Shown here one piece after another: positions 23,947 through 32,665 of a stretch of DNA of 64,000 nt (positions within the stretch are counted from its first letter, which is position 1; each line of letters opens with the position of its first letter). The position numbers and the translations under genes are program-made. The stretch is from Streptomyces lavendofoliae. Its GTDB lineage: Bacteria > Actinomycetota > Actinomycetes > Streptomycetales > Streptomycetaceae. Under the pieces are notes generated by a model. That model ran no database searches and was not told the origin of the DNA. It saw only the letters and a program-made list of their open reading frames with translations. The stretch is from positions 217,055 through 281,054 of the forward strand of contig NZ_BMTP01000010.1 of NCBI RefSeq assembly GCF_014649735.1. Direction: 5' to 3'.

Positions 23947-24384
23947 ATGGCCGTGCGACACCAGTTGATCAAGAGGCCCCCCGAGGCGGTGTGGGCCGTC
24001 CTCGAAGACCCGTCGCGCTACAGCGACTGGGTCGTCGGCACCTCCTCGTCCCGGCCCAAGAAGGGGGACTGGCCGAAGACGGGCTCCACCCTCGAGTACA
24101 CCGTCCGCGTGGGCCCCTGGACGGCCGACGGCGAGACCGTCGTCCGGCTCTACGACCGGCCCCGCTGCCTGGAGCTGGAGGCCAAGAGCGGCGCCCTGGG
24201 GACGGCCAGGATCGCCATAGAGGTGCGCCCCTGGGGCGACGAGACGCTCGTCGTCGTCGACGAGCACCCGCTGCGCGGTCCGGGCGGTCTGCTGCACAAC
24301 ACCGTCATCGACGCCCTGCTCCAGCTGCGCCACCGGGCCATGCTCCGCCGGCTCGCCGACGTGATCGAGGGGGAGACCAGGTGA
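23947..24384 (+). CDS. SRPBCC (START-like) ligand-binding protein
   Basis: A 145-residue polyketide-cyclase/START-fold protein with a hydrophobic cavity. Typical elements are 'RPPEAVWAVLEDPSRYSDW' at 10-28, the strands 'TLEYTVRVGPW' and 'CLELEAKSGALGTARIAIEV', and the C-terminal helix 'LLQLRHRAMLRRLADVIEG'. Its stop overlaps the next gene's GTG by 4 bp (GTGA), so it is translationally coupled to the FAD oxidoreductase and may present a hydrophobic substrate to it. Confidence 0.86.
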   Translation: MAVRHQLIKRPPEAVWAVLEDPSRYSDWVVGTSSSRPKKGDWPKTGSTLEYTVRVGPWTADGETVVRLYDRPRCLELEAKSGALGTARIAIEVRPWGDETLVVVDEHPLRGPGGLLHNTVIDALLQLRHRAMLRRLADVIEGETR

Positions 24385-26075
24385 CCTCGGGCCCCGCCCC
24401 GCCCGCCGCGGAGCCCGACACCGTGCCGGACGCCGTGGTCATCGGGGCGGGCCCCAACGGCCTGGTGGCCGCCAACCTGCTCGCCGACGCCGGCTGGTCC
24501 GTCGAGGTCCTCGAAGCCCAGGACGAACCCGGCGGCGCGGTCCGCAGCGACCGGGGCGTCCACCCGGACTACGTCAGTGACGTGTTCAGCGCCTTCTACC
24601 CGCTGGCGGCGGCCTCCCCGATCCTGTCCCGTCTCGACCTGCACGAAGAGGGCCTCCACTGGAGCCACGCGCCGCGCGTGCTGGCCCACCCGCTCCCCGA
24701 CGGGCGGTGCGCGGTGCTCGACCGCGACCGCACGGCGACGGCGGCCGGCCTGGAGCAGTTCGCGCCCGGCGACGCCCTCGCCTGGGACCACCTCTGCGAC
24801 ATCTGGGACCGGCTCGGCGCCGACATCGTCGACGCGCTCTTCACCCCCTTCCCGCCGGTGCGCCCCACCGCGCGGCTCGCCGCCCGGCTGCGTGCCGCGG
24901 GCGGTCTGCGGCTGGCCCGCATGATGGCGCTGCCCGTGCGGCGACTGGCGGAGGAGGAGTTCCGCGGCGAGGGCGGCAGGCTGCTGCTGGCCGGCAACGC
25001 CCTGCACGCCGACCTGGCTCCCGAGGCGGCCGGCAGCGGGGGCTTCGGCTGGCTGATGGCCATGCTCGGCCAGGCGTACGGCTTCCCCGCGCCGGTCGGC
25101 GGGGCGAGCGCGCTGACCGACGCCCTGGTACGCCGCCTCCAGCGGCGCGGCGGCGTGGTGCGCTGCGGCGAGCGGGTCGTGGAGGTGACCGTCCGCGCCG
25201 GGCGCGCGGTGGCGGTGCGCACGGCGTCGGGGGAGACGGTGCCGGTGAACCGGGCGGTCCTCGCCGACGTGGCGGTGCCCGCGCTGTACGGAGACCTCGT
25301 CGCCCCCCGGCACCTGCCGTCCCAGGTACTCGACGACATGCGCCGCTTCCAGTGGGACTGGGCCACCTTCAAGGTCGACTGGGCTTTGTCGGGGCCGGTT
25401 CCGTGGACGGCCGGTGAGCCGGCGGCCACCGCCGGAACCGTGCACGTGGCCGACGGGATGGACGACCTCACCCGCTTCTCGGCGCAGCTCGCCATGCGTG
25501 AGGTACCGGACCGGCCGTTCCTGCTGTTCGGCCAGATGACGGCCGCCGACGCCTCCCGCTCCCCGGCGGGGACCGAGTCCGCGTGGGCCTACACCCACGT
25601 ACCCCACAGCGTCCGGGGCGACGCGGGCGACGACGGCATCACCGGCACCTGGGACGCCCGGGAGCAGGAGGCGTTCGCCGACCGGATCGAGGCCCGGGTC
25701 GAGCGCTTCGCGCCCGGATTCCGCTCGCTCGTCCGCGCCCGGCGGATCCTCGCCCCGCGGACCCTCGAAGCGATGGACGCCAACCTGTACCGGGGTGCTA
25801 TCAACGGTGGCACCACCGCCATGCACCAGCAGCTCTTCTTCCGCCCCGTGCCCGGCACCGGGCGACCTGAGACCCCTGTGGAGGGCCTCTACCTGGCCTC
25901 CGCCGGCGCCCACCCGGGAGGCGGTGTGCACGGCGCTCCGGGCGCCAACGCGGCCCGTGCGGCCCTGCGCAGCTCCCGGCCCCTGCGGCGGGCACTGAGC
26001 CGCGCGCAGGCCGCCCTCGCCGGCCGTGGCGCCCGCGCCGTGTCCGGCCCCGAGGGCCTGCCGAACCCCGAGTGA
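24381..26075 (+). CDS. FAD-dependent oxidoreductase, phytoene-desaturase/CrtI-like
   Basis: A 564-residue flavoprotein of the CrtI/amine-oxidase superfamily. The Rossmann dinucleotide motif 'VIGAGPNGLVAANLLA' starts near residue 20 and ends with 'VEVLEAQDEPGGAVRS'. The C-terminal FAD-binding segment is 'GLYLASAGAHPGGGVHGAPG' near 513, the usual CrtI-family signature. It starts at a GTG inside the SRPBCC stop. No other carotenoid gene is near, so it is more likely one of the orphan pyridine nucleotide-disulfide/CrtI-like oxidases; the substrate is unknown. Confidence 0.87.
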   Translation: MTSGPAPPAAEPDTVPDAVVIGAGPNGLVAANLLADAGWSVEVLEAQDEPGGAVRSDRGVHPDYVSDVFSAFYPLAAASPILSRLDLHEEGLHWSHAPRVLAHPLPDGRCAVLDRDRTATAAGLEQFAPGDALAWDHLCDIWDRLGADIVDALFTPFPPVRPTARLAARLRAAGGLRLARMMALPVRRLAEEEFRGEGGRLLLAGNALHADLAPEAAGSGGFGWLMAMLGQAYGFPAPVGGASALTDALVRRLQRRGGVVRCGERVVEVTVRAGRAVAVRTASGETVPVNRAVLADVAVPALYGDLVAPRHLPSQVLDDMRRFQWDWATFKVDWALSGPVPWTAGEPAATAGTVHVADGMDDLTRFSAQLAMREVPDRPFLLFGQMTAADASRSPAGTESAWAYTHVPHSVRGDAGDDGITGTWDAREQEAFADRIEARVERFAPGFRSLVRARRILAPRTLEAMDANLYRGAINGGTTAMHQQLFFRPVPGTGRPETPVEGLYLASAGAHPGGGVHGAPGANAARAALRSSRPLRRALSRAQAALAGRGARAVSGPEGLPNPE

Positions 26076-26128
26076 GCGAGCGGACCCCGGCGCGGGATGC
26101 GTCCCGCGCCCCGGCCGGGGCACCGCTC

Positions 26129-27109
26129 TCAGGCGCCGGTGCCCCGCCGTCCGGTGCGGGCGGCCGTGTCCCGGGCCTGGCGGCGGGCCTCCCGTGCCGC
26201 CCGCTCCGCCTCCTGCGACCGCCGGCGCGCGGCGCGCACGCCCTCGTCCGCCGTACGCCGCGCCCGCTCGGCCTCCTCGAGTCCGGCCGCCAGTTCCTCC
26301 ACCCGCCGGGCCGCCTCCCGCAGACCTTCCCGCGCCCGCTCCTCGTCCGCCCGGGCGCGGTCCCGCTCCTCCTCCCGCGCGCGTGCCGCCTCCTCCGCGC
26401 GCCGCAGCTCCTCCCGCAGGGCCCGCCGCTCGCGTTCCGCCCGCTCCTCCCGTTCCCGCCGTTCCCGCTCCCGTTCGGCCCGCTCGTCCCGTTCCCGTCC
26501 CCGCTCCTCCTGCTCCTTCCGCTCCCCATTCCGCTCCGGCTTCCCCCGCTCCCGCTCGGGCGAAGCGTCCGGGGCCTTCTCCCGCCCATCCGCCCCCCTG
26601 CGCCGCTGCCGCTCCGGCGAGACGTCCGTGAGCGCCGCGTCGAAGCCCACCGGGGCGCTCAACGGTTTCACCAGCCGCCCCGCCGCCCATTCCCCGGCCG
26701 CGGCCGGGTCCGCGAGGACCGCGTGCAACGTCGCCTCCACCTCGTGCTGGACGGGGTCCCCGACCGGCTGCCCCGCGTCCGCCGCGAGCTGTCGCGCCTG
26801 CCGCGCGAGGGCCGTCACCACAGCGTGCTGCTGTCGGCTGAGCTCTCTCAGCCGCTCCCCGTCCAGCTCGTGGTGGGCGCGGCGCAGCCCGTCCCCCAGC
26901 GCGGCCAGCGACCGTGCCTCGTCCGGTCGCTCGCGTACGAGCAGGTTGCTCACCCATGCGGCCAGGGTCGGCCGGCGCAACGACCGCACGGCGTCGGCGA
27001 GTACCCGGTCCCCGGCCTTCCGCGCCTCGGCGGCGCGCGCGTCGCGGGCCGCGGTGAAGCGGTCGGGACGCAGGCCGTACAGCTCTTCCGCCACGCTTTC
27101 GAGGTCCAC
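26129..27109 (-). CDS. Coiled-coil protein with Arg/Glu-rich C-terminal half, hypothetical
   Basis: A 326-residue protein of a family I recall from many Streptomyces but with no known function. Residues 1-150 form a conserved helical domain ('ELYGLRPDRFTAARDARAAE', 'LRRPTLAAWVSNLLVRERPDE', 'RQQHAVVTALARQARQLAAD'). Residues 170-320 are almost entirely Arg, Glu and Ala, predicting a long charged coiled coil or single alpha-helix. I chose the GTG at 27109 (GGGAG 8 nt upstream, MDLESVAEELYG) over the GTG seven codons upstream. The resemblance of the coil to structural or chromosome-associated proteins is not evidence of function. Confidence 0.78.
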   Translation of the reverse strand: MDLESVAEELYGLRPDRFTAARDARAAEARKAGDRVLADAVRSLRRPTLAAWVSNLLVRERPDEARSLAALGDGLRRAHHELDGERLRELSRQQHAVVTALARQARQLAADAGQPVGDPVQHEVEATLHAVLADPAAAGEWAAGRLVKPLSAPVGFDAALTDVSPERQRRRGADGREKAPDASPERERGKPERNGERKEQEERGRERDERAERERERREREERAERERRALREELRRAEEAARAREEERDRARADEERAREGLREAARRVEELAAGLEEAERARRTADEGVRAARRRSQEAERAAREARRQARDTAARTGRRGTGA

Positions 27110-27298
27110 GACTGCTCTCCCGCTGGGCACGGTCCGTCAGTGCGGCGTCCTCATCCGCACCACGAATGCTGCATTTGTCCATTTTGCCCGGACTTGTCAG
27201 GTTTTCCTTCCCTGGGTGGTGGTCACCCGCCCGTGTGAGGGGTCGCGAGACCCGCAGGCCAGAACTCCGCAGGAACCACAGAATCCTCGGGAGGATGC

Positions 27299-28114
27299 AT
27301 GATCACCCAGGCACAGATCCCGGCCGTGCTCGACCATCCGGTGTACGACGCGGCCGGCGACAAGATCGGCGAGGCGAAGCACGTGTTCGTCGACGACACG
27401 ACGGGCCGGCCCGACTGGGTCAGCGTCAAGACCGGCTTCTTCGGCTCCGGTGAATCGTTCGTGCCCATCCACGACGCCAGTGTCGTCGAGGACCACCTGG
27501 AGGTCCCGTACCCCAAGGGCAAGGTGAAGGACGCCCCCCACGTCGACGTCGACGCGGGAGGCCACCTCTCGGCCGAGGAGGAACGGCGCCTCTACGAGTA
27601 CTACGGCATCGGCTGGGACGGCACGCTGGAGCAGGACGAGCGGGCCGGCGGCATCCGGTCCGGCCGCGCCGCCGGCACCGAGGCGGCGGCCGGCACGGTG
27701 GGCGCGGCGGGGACCACCGGGCGCGCCGGTGACGACGCGATGACCCGCTCCGAGGAGGAACTCCACGTCGGAGTGGAACAGCGCCAGACCGGCAAGGCGC
27801 GGCTGCGCAAGTACGTGGTCACCGAGGAGGTCCAGCAGACCATCCCGGTGCGGCACGAGGAGGTCGTCCTGGAGCGCGAGCCCGTCACGGAGGCCAACCG
27901 CGACGCCGCCCTCTCCGGACCGGAGATCACCGAGGCGGAACACGAGGTGACGCTGCACGCCGAGCGGCCGGTGGTGGAGACCGAGGTGACCCCGGTGGAG
28001 CGGGTACGGCTTCGCACCGAGGAGGTCACCGACGAGGAGACCGTGCGCGGTCAGGTGCGTAAGGAACGGATCGAGGCGGAACTCCCCGACGAGGACACCG
28101 GAAGGGACCGCTGA
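27299..28114 (+). CDS. PRC-barrel and DUF2382 stress-type protein
   Basis: A 271-residue cytoplasmic protein. The PRC-barrel domain is at 8-80 ('VLDHPVYDAAGDKIGEAKHV', 'VSVKTGFFG', 'FVPIHDA'), followed by an Ala/Gly/Thr linker (about 110-145). The C-terminal DUF2382/YsnF-like domain spans 150-265 ('EELHVGVEQRQTGKARLRKY', 'RHEEVVLEREPV', 'EVTLHAERPVVETEV'). Proteins of this architecture are linked to stress in several bacteria; their biochemical role is unknown. GGGAGG precedes the ATG. The region upstream is AT-rich for this genome and probably holds the promoter. Confidence 0.9.
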   Translation: MITQAQIPAVLDHPVYDAAGDKIGEAKHVFVDDTTGRPDWVSVKTGFFGSGESFVPIHDASVVEDHLEVPYPKGKVKDAPHVDVDAGGHLSAEEERRLYEYYGIGWDGTLEQDERAGGIRSGRAAGTEAAAGTVGAAGTTGRAGDDAMTRSEEELHVGVEQRQTGKARLRKYVVTEEVQQTIPVRHEEVVLEREPVTEANRDAALSGPEITEAEHEVTLHAERPVVETEVTPVERVRLRTEEVTDEETVRGQVRKERIEAELPDEDTGRDR

Positions 28115-28469
28115 CCACCGACCGCTGACCGGGCGTCGGCCGGCCACCGGCCGCTGACGGGCCGGCGTGTCAGGCGTCGGCGGAACGGGCCTCGGCCGAC
28201 CGAGTATCCGCCGGCCCTGGCGGCCGACGGGCCGCCCCGCCGGCCGTTTCCCTCCACCGGAGCGGGACGGCACCGGGTGCCCCCGCGAAACGTACACGCC
28301 GTTTTCGCCGACGGGTCGTATACGACCGGCCGGCGCGCGGACTCGGTCGCCCGCCCCCCGAGGTCGTGTCCGGCCGCCCGGGGTCATGGAGGGCGGCCCG
28401 GGGAGGGAAAAGGCCCGCACGGCCCCTTCTGGGACCGTGCGGGCTATTCGGCGTGTGGTGCGGGCGGGG
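28115..28469. other. Intergenic region; only the ssi terminator recognised
   Basis: 355 nt between the convergent PRC-barrel gene and the SSI-type gene. Early part has GACCGCTGACC-like short repeats (28108-28160). The clear element is the terminator at 28413-28444. I see nothing else. Confidence 0.6.
28413..28444 (-). terminator. Intrinsic terminator of the SSI-type inhibitor gene
   Basis: A 10-bp perfect stem (28413-28422 with 28435-28444), extended by an inner CCC/GGG pairing. On the minus strand it is followed by CTTTTCCC, giving a short U-rich tail. It lies 26 nt past the stop of the inhibitor gene. Confidence 0.82.
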
Positions 28470-28907
28470 CTAGAAGGAGAAGACGCTGGAGCCCTCGGCC
28501 TGCATGACGCAGGAATTGGCGTACTTTTGCTCGAAGTTCACGCGCCGGCCTTCCCAGGTCCCCTGCGCGGTGACGACGACCGGGTCGTAGATCTTGATGC
28601 AGGGGCGGGTCTCCTCATCACCCAGTGCGCTGAACTCGCCCTGCGCGGCCCGGAGTTCGGCACACGCCTTCTGCGGTGCCGGGTGCGTCCCCCCGGCGGT
28701 GGGGTTACAGGTGAGCGTCACCGCCCGCAGCGGCACGGCGGTGGCTGCGTTCTCCCCCTGGGCGACCGTGAGTACCAGGGCCGTCGGTGCGTAGAGCCGC
28801 GGCGCGGGCGCGGCGGCCTCCGCGGCGGCCCCCGAGGCGGTCATGGGTCCGAGGACCCCCGCCGTGGCCAGACCGCAAATGACGGCGCGCCTTACCAGTG
28901 TCCGCAT
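28470..28907 (-). CDS. ssi: Streptomyces subtilisin inhibitor (SSI) family secreted protease inhibitor
   Basis: A 145-residue exported protein: signal peptide to about residue 29 and a mature SSI domain ('LYAPTALVLTV' near 38, 'PLRAVTLTCNP', 'KACAELRAA', 'FEQKYANSC', 'SSVFSF' end). The two family disulfides are C67-C82 and C103-C133. The reactive loop 'RPCIKIYDPV' puts Lys105 at P1 and Ile106 at P1', where the prototype SSI has Met-Val; Lys at P1 is typical of members that also inhibit trypsin-like proteases. The inhibitor acts outside the cell on serine proteases, often those tied to aerial growth. It is monocistronic with its own terminator. Confidence 0.95.
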   Translation of the reverse strand: MRTLVRRAVICGLATAGVLGPMTASGAAAEAAAPAPRLYAPTALVLTVAQGENAATAVPLRAVTLTCNPTAGGTHPAPQKACAELRAAQGEFSALGDEETRPCIKIYDPVVVTAQGTWEGRRVNFEQKYANSCVMQAEGSSVFSF

Positions 28908-29438
28908 GACAGGAAACCTTTCCGTTCGATTGGGTTCGTTCCGTGCGGTGCGGCAGCCACATTGCCTTGCTCATCCTGTTGACGCACATTCAGCAGCGCT
29001 TTTCGGTTTGGTCTGTTATTCAAGTGCTGACGTGAAACAGCTTCACACCGGGTGCCGCCATGTCGGCGGAAGGGCGTCCACCAGCGCTTCGGCTCGTGCC
29101 GGGAATGGTTCAAACGTGCACCATGCGTGGAAACGTGCGAGCGGCCGGTGGCCAACACGTCCGAAACATGGTGGCAACACAAGGGGATGTGATTCGGCCT
29201 GCCTTCCCGGCGTGCCGACTTAAAAGGACCTTTCATCAGAAGGTAATGTCCTGGCAAAGTTGACGACGCTGCCGTCATGCATGATCGTTAAGGCGCCGCA
29301 CCCCGGCACCCGCTCCGACAGCGCTGCGGAGACCCCGTGAAGTGCGTGTCAGCCGTACCCCCCACCTGTACCACCGACAATGACCCGACCACACCGCGTC
29401 CCGAGCCCCCACGGCCGGCGCGCAGGAGGCAGGCCGCC
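28908..29438. other. Lower-GC intergenic region with divergent promoters
   Basis: 531 nt between the inhibitor start (leftward) and the carbonic anhydrase start (rightward). It is visibly less GC-rich than the flanks. GTGAA-N5-TTCAC (29032-29046) is a small palindrome. TTGACG at about 29259 resembles a -35 element for the carbonic anhydrase operon, but no clear -10 is placed correctly. A 128-codon minus frame crosses the region but has the wrong codon bias and no ribosome-binding site. Confidence 0.5.
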
Positions 29439-30023
29439 ATGAAGACCCTGATCGACAACGCCCGCACGTTCCCCACGCGCGTTGCCCAACAGCCGCACGA
29501 GTTCCGCCGGCTGGCCGCCGGACAAGCCCCTCAGGCGCTGTTCATCACCTGCTCGGACTCCCGGGTGATCCCCTCCCTCATCACCGGTGCGCGCCCGGGC
29601 GAGCTCTTCGAGCTCCGCACCGCCGGCAATGTGGTGCCCCGCTACGACGAGGCCCGGCCCAGCGCCGAGACCGCCACCGTCGAGTACGCGCTCCGCGTCC
29701 TCGGCGTCCGCGACGTCGTCGTGTGCGGGCACTCCCACTGCGGCGCCGTCGGCGCCCTGGTGCGCGGTGACGACCTCTCCGCGCTGCCCGCCGTGCGCGG
29801 CTGGCTCGAGCACTCCGTGCCCGAGCCCCCGGGCACGGACGACCTCGGTCGGGCGGTACGCGACCACGCCGTGGCGCAGCTCGACGCGCTCCGCGGCTAC
29901 CCGGCCGTGCGCGAGCTCCTCACCCTCGGGCAGCTCTCGCTGCACGCCTGGTACTACGAGGTCGACACGGGCGCGGTGAGCGCCCACCGGCCGGAGCTGG
30001 GAGGGGAGTTCAGCCCCCTCTGA
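29439..30023 (+). CDS. Beta-class carbonic anhydrase
   Basis: A 194-residue zinc enzyme interconverting CO2 and bicarbonate. Zinc ligands are C38 and D40 (in 'TCSDSRV'; D40 pairs with R42 as the catalytic dyad), H98 and C101 (in 'CGHSHCGAVG'). 'PGELFELRTAGNVVP' near 53 and the C-terminal 'LHAWYYEVDTGAV' complete the family pattern. AGGAGG precedes the ATG; an in-frame start 34 codons upstream is rejected. The SulP transporter follows after 82 nt, so the pair probably supplies bicarbonate for carboxylations. Confidence 0.95.
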   Translation: MKTLIDNARTFPTRVAQQPHEFRRLAAGQAPQALFITCSDSRVIPSLITGARPGELFELRTAGNVVPRYDEARPSAETATVEYALRVLGVRDVVVCGHSHCGAVGALVRGDDLSALPAVRGWLEHSVPEPPGTDDLGRAVRDHAVAQLDALRGYPAVRELLTLGQLSLHAWYYEVDTGAVSAHRPELGGEFSPL

Positions 30024-30105
30024 GGAGGTCGCGGCGCACTCCCTCCCACTCCGTCCGTCCGCCGTCCCCCGGGACGGCGGACCGCATCCCTAGGAACCCA
30101 CCCAC

Positions 30106-31611
30106 ATGTCCACCCTGCTGAAGAATCCCACCGTGCTGCGCCGAGACATATTGGCGTCGCTCGTCGTCTTCCTCGTCGCCCTGCCGCTGTGCGTCGGTGT
30201 GGCCGTCGCGTCCGGCGTACCCGCCGAACTCGGCCTGGTCACCGGCATCGTCGGCGGCCTGCTCGTGGGAGCCCTGCCCGGAAGTTCCCTTCAGGTCAGC
30301 GGCCCCGCCGCGGGCCTGACCGTGCTCGTCTACGAAGCGGTCCAGGAATTCGGCCTGGGCGCGCTCGGGGTCATCGTCCTCATATCCGGACTCCTCCAAC
30401 TGGTGCTCGGCGCCCTGAAGTTCGGCCGCTACTTCCGGGCCATCTCCGTCGCCGTGGTCCAGGGCATGCTCGCGGGCATCGGCCTGGTCCTCGTGCTCGG
30501 CCAGGTCTACGCGATGGCCGACACCGCGCAGCCGTCCGGCGGCCTCGGCAAACTCGCCGGCCTGCCCGGGCTGGCCGGCTCCGTCCTCTCCGGCGGCACG
30601 GCGCTCACCGCGTTCCTGGTGGGCGCCGGAACCGTGGCGGTCCTCGTCCTGTGGCCGCGGCTGCCGGCCCGCGCCCGTGTGGTCCCCGGCCCGCTGGTCG
30701 CGGTCGCCCTGGCCACCGCGGTGACCGTCGCGTTCGACCTCCCCGTCGCCAAGGTCGAGGTCCAGGGCCTCCTGGAGGCCGTGCGGCCCCCCGGGCTCGG
30801 CGACTTCGGGGACGTCGCCACGGTCGCGGCGGTCGGCACCGTCCTCGCCTTCACTCTGATCGCCTCGGCCGAGAGCCTGTTCAGCGCGGCGGCGGTGGAC
30901 CGGATGCACGACGGGCCGCGCACCGACTACGACAAGGAGCTGATGGCCCAGGGCATAGGCAACACCGTCTGCGGTGCGCTCGGCGCGCTGCCCATGACGG
31001 CCGTCATCGTCCGCAGCGCCGCCAACGTCCAGGCGGGGGCCCGCACTTCCCTCTCGCGGATACTCCACGGGCTGTGGCTGCTGCTGTTCGCGGCCCTGCT
31101 GCCCGCCGCCATCGGCGTCATCCCGCTCGCCGCGCTCGCCGGCGTCCTGGTGCACGCCGGGTGCAAGCTCGCCCCGGTCAAGGAGCTCGCCCCGCTGTGG
31201 CGCGAGCACCGGGGAGAGGCGGTGATCCTCGTCGTCACCGCCGTGGCCATCCTGGTCACCAACCTCTTCGAGGGTGTGGTGCTGGGCCTGTTGCTCGCGG
31301 TGTGCAAGTCCGCCTGGGAGACCTCCCACCTCCACGTCGAGGTACGGGAACTCACCGGTGGGCGCATGGTCGCGGCCATCACCGGCAACGCGACGTTCCT
31401 CCGGCTGCCCCGGATCCTCGAGGAGTTGGAGGGCCTTCCCAGCGACCGGCCCATCGAGCTGGACCTCTCCGGCCTGCGCCATCTCGACCACGCGTGCCGG
31501 ATTGCCCTGGAGAACTGGGCGCTGCGCCACAACGACGCGGGTACGGAACCGGTGCGGATGCTGCCGCCCGAGGGGATTCCCGCTCAGCTCTCGTCGGCGT
31601 CCAGCACGTAG
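30106..31611 (+). CDS. SulP-family anion (bicarbonate) transporter with STAS domain
   Basis: A 501-residue inner-membrane carrier of the SulP/SLC26 family. Residues 10-395 contain about 11-12 membrane segments, including the family signature region 'VGLVTGIVGG...LPGSSLQVSGPAAG' near 45-70 and 'AESLFSAAAVDRM' near 255. Residues about 405-490 form a reduced C-terminal STAS domain ('RPIELDLSGLRHLDHAC'). Linkage to the carbonic anhydrase favours bicarbonate (BicA-like) rather than sulfate; this is inference. Its 3' end overlaps the convergent gene at 31584 by 28 bp. Confidence 0.9.
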   Translation: MSTLLKNPTVLRRDILASLVVFLVALPLCVGVAVASGVPAELGLVTGIVGGLLVGALPGSSLQVSGPAAGLTVLVYEAVQEFGLGALGVIVLISGLLQLVLGALKFGRYFRAISVAVVQGMLAGIGLVLVLGQVYAMADTAQPSGGLGKLAGLPGLAGSVLSGGTALTAFLVGAGTVAVLVLWPRLPARARVVPGPLVAVALATAVTVAFDLPVAKVEVQGLLEAVRPPGLGDFGDVATVAAVGTVLAFTLIASAESLFSAAAVDRMHDGPRTDYDKELMAQGIGNTVCGALGALPMTAVIVRSAANVQAGARTSLSRILHGLWLLLFAALLPAAIGVIPLAALAGVLVHAGCKLAPVKELAPLWREHRGEAVILVVTAVAILVTNLFEGVVLGLLLAVCKSAWETSHLHVEVRELTGGRMVAAITGNATFLRLPRILEELEGLPSDRPIELDLSGLRHLDHACRIALENWALRHNDAGTEPVRMLPPEGIPAQLSSASST

Positions 31612-31793
31612 TCGATGACGGAGGAGGGTGTCAGCCGGTCCTTCTTGACGATGGCGACGCCGTCGCTCCCGGTGCGGGTGGCGGTACCTGGAGCGGCGTC
31701 GTGTCCGGCGGCCCGGGCCGTCGCGGCCCCCGCGGCTCCTGCGGTCAGCAGGACGCCGGTGGCCGCGGCCACGGCGGTGGCTCGGATGTTCAT
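31584..31793 (-). CDS. Small secreted protein, hypothetical
   Basis: A 69-residue protein with an N-terminal export signal (MNIRATAVAAATGVLLTAG, likely cleaved around residue 30). The mature part is about 40 residues, with 'VAIVKKDRLTPSSVIDYVLD'. GAGAGGG precedes the ATG. It is convergent with and overlaps the end of the SulP gene. No family is recognised. Confidence 0.6.
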   Translation of the reverse strand: MNIRATAVAAATGVLLTAGAAGAATARAAGHDAAPGTATRTGSDGVAIVKKDRLTPSSVIDYVLDADES

Positions 31794-31989
31794 GCGCGCA
31801 CCCTCTCGGTCGGTGGTTCGTCGTTCGGTGAGCCCTGCCGTTGACCAACGACACCCCACGGGAGAAGTGGCGGGCGGGGCTCCGGTGGGTGGCGCGAGCC
31901 CGGACATGCTGTTGTTGACCGAAAGGGGTGAAAGTAGTTCTATGGGAGATAAAGGGCAGATAAGTCTTCCACAGGAGGCGGGCCCCGCG

Positions 31990-32454
31990 ATGACCACCCA
32001 CCCGAGCATCGAACAACACCCCGACCTGGCCGAGATGCGTTCTCGGTTCGAACGGGCGACCAGCACCCCCCGTGGCCAGGCGATCGAGACCCTGGGCCTT
32101 CTCACGGGTCTCTACTTGGCGGCGTCGCCGTGGATCGCCGGTTTCAGCGGCCTCACGACACTCGCCGTCTGCAACCTGATCACCGGTGTCGCCTATGCCT
32201 TGTGCATGGGCGGGTTCGGCTCGGCGTACGAGCGGACCCACTCCATGGCCTGGGCCGCGTGCGCCATCGGCGCGTGGACGATCGTCTCGCCCTGGGTCGT
32301 GGCCGGCAACGTCGACACGACCCGCAGCGTGGTCAACAACATCATCGTCGGCGCCGTGGCCCTGCTGCTCGGCCTGGCGATGGCCGCGTCGGCCATGGCG
32401 GACCGGCGGGCCGGCCGCTCCCGCTCCCGCGGCCGCGGCGGCGCCGGCATGTGA
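31990..32454 (+). CDS. SPW-repeat membrane protein
   Basis: A 154-residue protein with four membrane segments in two repeats, each carrying the diagnostic SPW motif ('LAASPWIAGF' near 48 and 'TIVSPWVVAGN' near 100). The N-terminus is hydrophilic and the C-terminus is basic. SPW proteins are uncharacterised and common in actinobacteria. AGGAGG precedes the ATG at 31990. Confidence 0.88.
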   Translation: MTTHPSIEQHPDLAEMRSRFERATSTPRGQAIETLGLLTGLYLAASPWIAGFSGLTTLAVCNLITGVAYALCMGGFGSAYERTHSMAWAACAIGAWTIVSPWVVAGNVDTTRSVVNNIIVGAVALLLGLAMAASAMADRRAGRSRSRGRGGAGM

Positions 32455-32596
32455 AAGACCGGGACCGGCACGCTCGGCCCACAAGGCTCCGGCGCCCCTC
32501 GCGCCGGGGCCTTGCCGCATGCGCGGACCGCGCCGACAACGCGCCTCGGTACGCGAAACGGGTCCGGGGCCCGTACGCGGGCGGGGCCCGGCGTCC

Positions 32597-32644
32597 CGTA
32601 CGCGCGGAGGGTCCGGCGTTCGTACGCGCGGAGGGTCCGGCCGT
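32597..32644. repeat. Two 24-bp tandem repeats
   Basis: The unit at 32597-32620 is repeated at 32621-32644 with two differences near its end; each starts CGTACGCGCGGAGGGTCCGG. It lies between the convergent SPW and PP2C-type genes. Confidence 0.8.
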
Positions 32645-32665
32645 CGTCCGGGGCGGGACCGTCGG

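Noticed and set aside
24381..26075. The FAD oxidoreductase as part of a carotenoid cluster.
   Set aside because: No phytoene synthase, cyclase or other crt gene is present; neighbours are TenA-like and SRPBCC proteins.
24150..27182. A 1010-codon open frame on the minus strand across the SRPBCC and oxidoreductase genes.
   Set aside because: It is antisense to well-recognised genes, very rich in Arg, Gly and Ala, and matches no family. Long antisense frames are expected at this GC content.
28892..29278. A 128-codon minus-strand frame in the lower-GC region before the carbonic anhydrase gene.
   Set aside because: No ribosome-binding site, overlaps the inhibitor promoter, and composition (many His, Asn, Arg) fits neither codon bias nor a known family.
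30010..32520. An 836-codon minus-strand frame over the SulP transporter gene.
   Set aside because: Low-complexity shadow of a clear transporter gene. The plus frame has membrane segments and a STAS domain.
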